From Isoetes taiwanensis (lineage: Eukaryota > Streptophyta > Lycopodiopsida > Isoetales > Isoetaceae), in contig JAJEKV010000039.1 of NCBI GenBank assembly GCA_021234155.1, positions 10,677,077 to 10,741,076 of the forward strand: a stretch of DNA of 64,000 nt. The letters run 5' to 3'. The notes beneath the pieces are model-generated. The model saw only the letters and a program-made list of their open reading frames with translations. It made no database searches and was not told the DNA's origin. The position numbers and the translations under genes are program-made. This document shows, piece after piece, positions 58,872-64,000 of this stretch; position 1 is the first letter of the stretch, and the number at the start of each line of letters is the position of its first letter.

Positions 58872-61800
58872 TGTAACGTTCCTAACCGACATGCCCTTAA
58901 TCAACTGGGCAAAACCGTCTAGACATTTATGAGTAGTCGCTTCTACCCATTTATGCCGGTGTCTCGGGAACGCGACACCAAGATCCACTCGAGCGGTCTC
59001 CCATGGGTCCGTTACAATCTCTCCCACTAGAACTATGCTTGTCCTCGAGCATCACAAACCAAGTCATGACCTACCATCCAATGGTATTCCAGGTCATACT
59101 TGCCCCCATGGAGACTCGAACTCGAGCCCTGCTCTGTTACTAACTGTAACGAGCCTGCCAAGTTGACCCTCCTGGTAACTCGGGGTCTTGTCAAAACTTG
59201 CAAAATGACTAGATCTAGGTTGGTATAAACTTTACAAAAACAACAGTATTGGTGAAGAATTGAATCTTCCTTTGCAGTTGAAATTTGAACCATTCTTATG
59301 AATTCAACATAAATTTGGAAGAATTATAATACCTACAATACAAGTACAATATAATTCCACTATACAATATAATAAAATGTAGCAATTCCGCTCAGAATTT
59401 TCTAGCGCAACCATGCTCTCCGGCTACACTGTCTCCATTAGCTTGACCACTGCTTGCTAATTCACTGCACATATACTCACTGGGGTTAGTCCTCATAACT
59501 AAGTAGGGATCTCTGGCTGCCATTGCATGCATGGAAATACTCTGGAAATCTTGGATAAGCACAAACATAGACGGAAAACCTTACGTGAGTACAATGCTAA
59601 GACAATGACAAATTGAACTCTGAGCAACAAAAGCAAAGAACATAGCCAGAATAACAAAGCATTAGAAACATAGCTGGGACAATGGGAAGCTCAGCCAGCC
59701 TACATGCAGGCCCTGTTAGCAGAGAAATGCCCAGCCATCTCACATTCCGAGCCCCGTTGGCAGAGTTGGTGGGGTGAACCTCCTATGCGCATACCCTTCC
59801 CAGCCCACGTCTGGTGCTGGAGGACCTCTTATCATGGAGTCACAGAGGTGACGTAGCATCCATGCCAGGAGAACTATGCCCGGCCACAGAGCACAAGAAT
59901 ACCACAAAGAAATACAGATGTACATGAGGATGCCGGAGCAATCTAGGCCACCGCCCGACCCCGGAGGATCCAAGAGATAACAAAATACCAAGACAATGGT
60001 GGAACAATGCAAAGACCAAAACATGTGAAGTTCATTAGATATTTACTATATATGTTCCGACATTTTACCCTGCCGAGGTTGCCCATACAACCTACTCATG
60101 ATGAAGACTAGAATAACAATTCAAAGATGAATAAATATCAAGTCATGTTACCACATTGATGTAAATCCAATGTCATGCACCTTGTTGAACAAAATAGAGA
60201 TCTAAGCATTCTCCAATATGCAAAGCTTTCCTTCGAATCATTTCCCCTATAAGGGCTGCAAATATACTCATATCAATGTCACTCACTAGTTATATTATCA
60301 AGTGTTTCTTATTGCCAACGCAGGACTCCTTGCCATGACCACATTGTAAAAGCCTCATAAGCTTCATATTCAGATACTCTCTTCACCCTAGTAACGTGAA
60401 TCTCACCCAAGTTTTCCACGTTCTGTCGAGTCCCCATATTGACAGCAAATTACTTAGCTATGGTTACTCATGTTTTATATTTAAAATTCGCATCCTTATC
60501 TTATGCATTCAATTGGCACAACTAATGTGAAACCTCAAGCCAGCGCTTCCAAGTTAAAAATCCATAAGGTCTCATGACTGGAACTGCTTCTATCCCATGC
60601 CCAGGGATTATAGGCTCAGACTTCATCTTCAGGAGCCAAATTTACAATTAGCTCATTATTCTTATAATTATATTTTGTATTCTCTTAATTAAACACGACT
60701 TCAACCATTCATAGAATGCATGATCTTAGTACTTGTTATCATTATGCCTAGCTCTTCATGCTCCAATCTCATCTGCTGCTAAGTTCAGATGCAACCCAAT
60801 TCCATCTATGGGTATTTAGCTTTATATTATGATATACAATTATATTGACAAAGTAACGAATACAAGTCCAATAAGATTAAACACAGACCACAAAATGACA
60901 AAAACATAACATGAACACAAAATGGTGTTGGAGAGCTCGATGCCGACCAGATCCAATTCAATTCTGCACTTTCTGAATTGTTCATGCTGAATTGGGCTTC
61001 TCAAGCAATTTTTAGTCATTCCTGGCGCTTAGAATCAGCCCTTATAGAGATGTTTCAAATCATTGATTGCCTTCTCTAGCCTTATGAGTCTCCAATAAAT
61101 TCATAATTTATCATATTTGCATGCAAAAGTCATGTACAGAGTAATCATGGCAACTCATAGCACCTCAATTGATCAATAGCAAAACCCCACCTGAGAATTT
61201 CTTTGCGCATAGACCTCTGGACCGCTTGCAATTGATTGCGTCTCCAAAGATCGTCTTCTAACTCCAAGAATCAAACTGCAGAATAACATACATATTGTAG
61301 TCAATTATGACTTTATGTCATAACTTTTGCATACGGATGAATTTTGGGCTGATCCGACAATTTTGGAAAGCTTACTCAGAAACCTTTCAAACAGAAGAAA
61401 AAACATTAAAAAGGAATCTCGGGTCGCTAAGATATGATGCTTCAAAGTTCGGGCTCCAAAACTGCCCAGAATTGCTCCCTGCCTTCATGCTCTGCAACAA
61501 TCCTTTCTCCAAAGAGACAAAACCCTAATCTCATGCTGCATACATGCCATGAATATGTATATACGTACATAAATACGTATATTGACCCATCAGGTGGCCA
61601 GGACCGTTACAATCTCTTCTTCTAAAATTTAAACCATGTCCTCATGGGTCGATCATTGATTTGGTGAAGCAATTCTCCAACAACTTATAGAATTAATATG
61701 CAATGCCAACTTATACAAATTCATACCTCAACATCATCAAGAGTTGCTCTCGTTGCTTATATGGAGACTTCTCCCTTGAATACTTCTATAGTAACCACGA

Positions 61801-62052
61801 AGCCTCTAAATACTACTCTCCTCCTGAGGATAGCATTTCTAGATCTCTCTGCAATCCACAGATCATAATATCAACACCCAAGGATCCAAAATTGCTCTGA
61901 TACCAACTGTGACGTTCCTAACCAACATGCCCTTAACCAACTGGGCAAAACCGTCTAGACATTTATGAGTGGTCGCTTCTATCCATTTATGCCGGTGTCT
62001 CGAGAACGCGACACCAAGATCCACTCGAGCGGTCTCCCATGGGTCCGTTACA
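58872..62052 (-). mobile_element. Non-autonomous LTR element, 3.2 kb with 145-bp LTRs
   Basis: LTRs at 58872-59016 and 61908-62052 begin TGTAACG or TGTGACG and end CCGTTACA on the plus strand. They differ at about six sites, all transitions. The target duplication is CTTCA (58867-58871 and 62053-62057). On the minus strand the 5' LTR is followed after one base by TTGGTATCAGAGC, the initiator-Met primer site, and AGTGGGAGAGAT precedes the 3' LTR. The internal 2.9 kb shows no gag or pol, so the element depends on proteins from elsewhere. Confidence 0.92.
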
Positions 62053-62057
62053 CTTCA

Positions 62058-64000
62058 ATTAACTATATCGTGCTTTTAAATGGTGCTTCAATTATATTCT
62101 TGCTCCATTTGGTTCAATGAATTTGAAAGTTCTCTTACTGTCATCCGATTTTCTTGTTTTATAAGAATGCATGCAACTTAGACTTTTGGATCGCCACTTT
62201 GAAGGGAGACGAGCACTACATATATGTTTTTGTAATTTCATCAATATCTTCACTTCTACGGTAGATTAATTGTTGACATGAACGTACCCCTCTATTCTTT
62301 AGAGAAAGAGTTTTTGCATGGCTTTGAGAGGATTGTTTCTGTGGCGCATATGACTAGCCGCGCTGCTTTTGAACGATACCATTTTTTTGCGTGGCTTATG
62401 TAGCCAATTCTTTCTCCTTTAATTTGCATTTAATTTTTTGACAATGCAGTAACAAGGTTCTTGTGAGCTTTTTGCTTATGTTCAAGTTGCTTTTCCAGAT
62501 ATCACAAACTCCATGTTTTGTAGCTACCACCATTCACCTAACTAATGTTAGCCTGACTACAAATGACTCTGGATGGTCTATGCAAAGCCAAAGGTTTCTC
62601 ACTAGGGTTTTTCTCAAATATCGGTAAGAAGCTTTCTCATGGAGCCTTCATATAGCTCTTCCACTGTAGATGTCGACTATATGGTGTAAATCCATGAAGG
62701 TTTCTATCCTAGATAGAGTTTTTTCGCACGATGTCTTGCTCACCATTAAAGACAACTTGATTTTCATAGTTGTAGTAGATTTTGTTTTGTTGTGGGGTGG
62801 CCATGCACCACCCACTTAATGGAGGCATCTAGCTTTTGCTGCAATTATTAGAATCAACCCTTTTAATTTGGAGTTATCCAGTATGGTCAAAAAGGTTTTT
62901 GATCTTTTTTAAGGTTGTTTTTATAAGGTTTAAGGGTTTTTCGGCGCCGGAACTAATTTTTGATATTCCAAAAATTGAAGGTTTTTTGCCCGTATGATTT
63001 TTGGATTCTGGATTTCATTTGGCTCCGCCATTATTCAATCGAGAGGTTATACTGCTGTATGGATTCCAGACAGAATTTGCATGGATCAGGGCGGCACCTA
63101 TGAGAATATCTTCAAAGGATTTTCAAGCGGGGGAATTTGCATGTTATCCCACAGGTGCGCGTCGCTTTACCTTTGTTAATTGTTCTTAAATCAGGTTATC
63201 CTCTATTTTTTCCTGTTGCACCTAGCAGATACATGAGATCTTAGCCTTATTTCGGCAAAAACATGCTTAGCTTTGCACATCTATTCTTTAGTTGTTCTAA
63301 ATTGGAAAAAAAAGTAACACGGTTTACTATTTATCTGTTTTGGAATGATATTTAATCATCACGCGGTAGATTCCTGTGTAGGAATGGCCGATCAATAGTT
63401 TTAACTTCATCTTTCTGTTCTATGGAATGTATTTATAATTTGTTGTAGGTGGAGACTGGTCGTGCAAGGCCTTTTACTTTTTTGGAGGCTCCAGTCATAT
63501 TATCCATAGATATAGAGCCAGAACCTTTTATTGTCTGTTTATATGAAGCTTAATCCCAACTTGCTCTTCTGCAAACTAAGTTGCTCTTTTTACTTTTAGA
63601 TATTACATGAAGCTTAATCTCAGTTTGCTCTTATGCAATCTCAACTTGCTCTTTTTGCCTTTACATGTTACAGGAAGCACGCATGTACATTAAGTTCCTT
63701 TACATTCTGAGATGGCCACATAAGTTTACATGGCACTGTGTAAGCTATTTACCTAGGGCAATCTGGGGCAGTATGATTTGTTATACTGCTCATGCACGTT
63801 TTGCGGGTGGATTGAATGCACACTTTGCACAATATAGCTCCACTTGGAGCACTTGGGCTTCATAGATCATGATCATGGTAGTTCTATGGTACTTCTATTG
63901 AACATAATTTGTTTGTTTTCCTAGAACATATCATCCGTTTAATTCAAGATGCTCAGAAAGATCCCTCTAAGATAATGTGGCTGTATTGAGCTTTATGATG
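62058..64000. other. No recognised feature to the window end
   Basis: ORFs at 62994-63189 and 63665-63865 are short and unassigned. A diverged tandem duplication of about 58 bp (GAAGCTTAATC, TTGCTCTT) lies at 63545-63662. AT-rich, intergenic or intronic in character. Confidence 0.4.

Overview
The window looks like nuclear DNA of a land plant. A cytochrome P450 exon of the plant CYP704 type starts it, there are spliceosomal introns with GT-AG borders, and nearly everything else is nested transposable elements: Ty1/copia, Ty3/gypsy, LINEs, a Penelope-like RT element, short-LTR non-autonomous elements, a MITE and two large DNA transposons. I could not fix the species. The repeat load would suit a fern, lycophyte or other large plant genome, but that is a guess.

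Layout. 0-5 kb: CYP704 exon 1 (minus), one ambiguous ORF pair, then gene-poor sequence with short tandem duplications and a (TAA)n tract. 5.2-8.3 kb: a decayed LINE joined on its 5' side to the exact mature 3' end of 18S rRNA and a tRNA-like (SINE) segment. 8.3-10.5 kb: a 0.53-kb tandem duplication and a 34-base poly(A). 10.6-38.1 kb: a decayed DNA transposon, here called element I. Its plus-strand genes (coiled-coil protein, FCP1/SCP-like HAD phosphatase, Ulp1-like cysteine protease) converge on a minus-strand transposase whose 8.9-kb intron holds further insertions. An 11.1-kb gypsy element (12980-24111, target duplication GTGTT) splits the plus-strand gene, and a 6.6-kb reverse-transcriptase element with terminal direct repeats (28841-35432) sits in the intron. 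38.1-43.4 kb: part of a second copia element, a LINE fragment and unassigned DNA. 43.4-58.7 kb: a copia element (minus) of about 4.6 kb, interrupted by element II (43684-52840) and by a 1.57-kb LTR-like insertion. 58.9-62.05 kb: a 3.2-kb non-autonomous LTR element. 62-64 kb: nothing recognisable.

The main discovery is element II, a 9157-bp transposon with perfect 31-bp terminal inverted repeats and a 4-bp target duplication (CTCT). From a shared central promoter region it encodes rightward a DUF7869-like DDE-type transposase, and leftward a multi-exon protein that combines a ParB-like domain with a beta-class amino DNA methyltransferase (motif IV D-I-P-Y placed before motif I D-A-F-S-G-S-G-T-T). 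Its introns, UTRs and central promoter region, but no exon I could delimit, carry about 34 copies of the 14-bp perfect palindrome CTATGCGCGCATAG or close variants. Most recur at a 41-bp pitch in unrelated spacer contexts. My working hypothesis, which is inference, is that these are binding or modification sites for an element-encoded protein, so that the element recognises and marks its own DNA.
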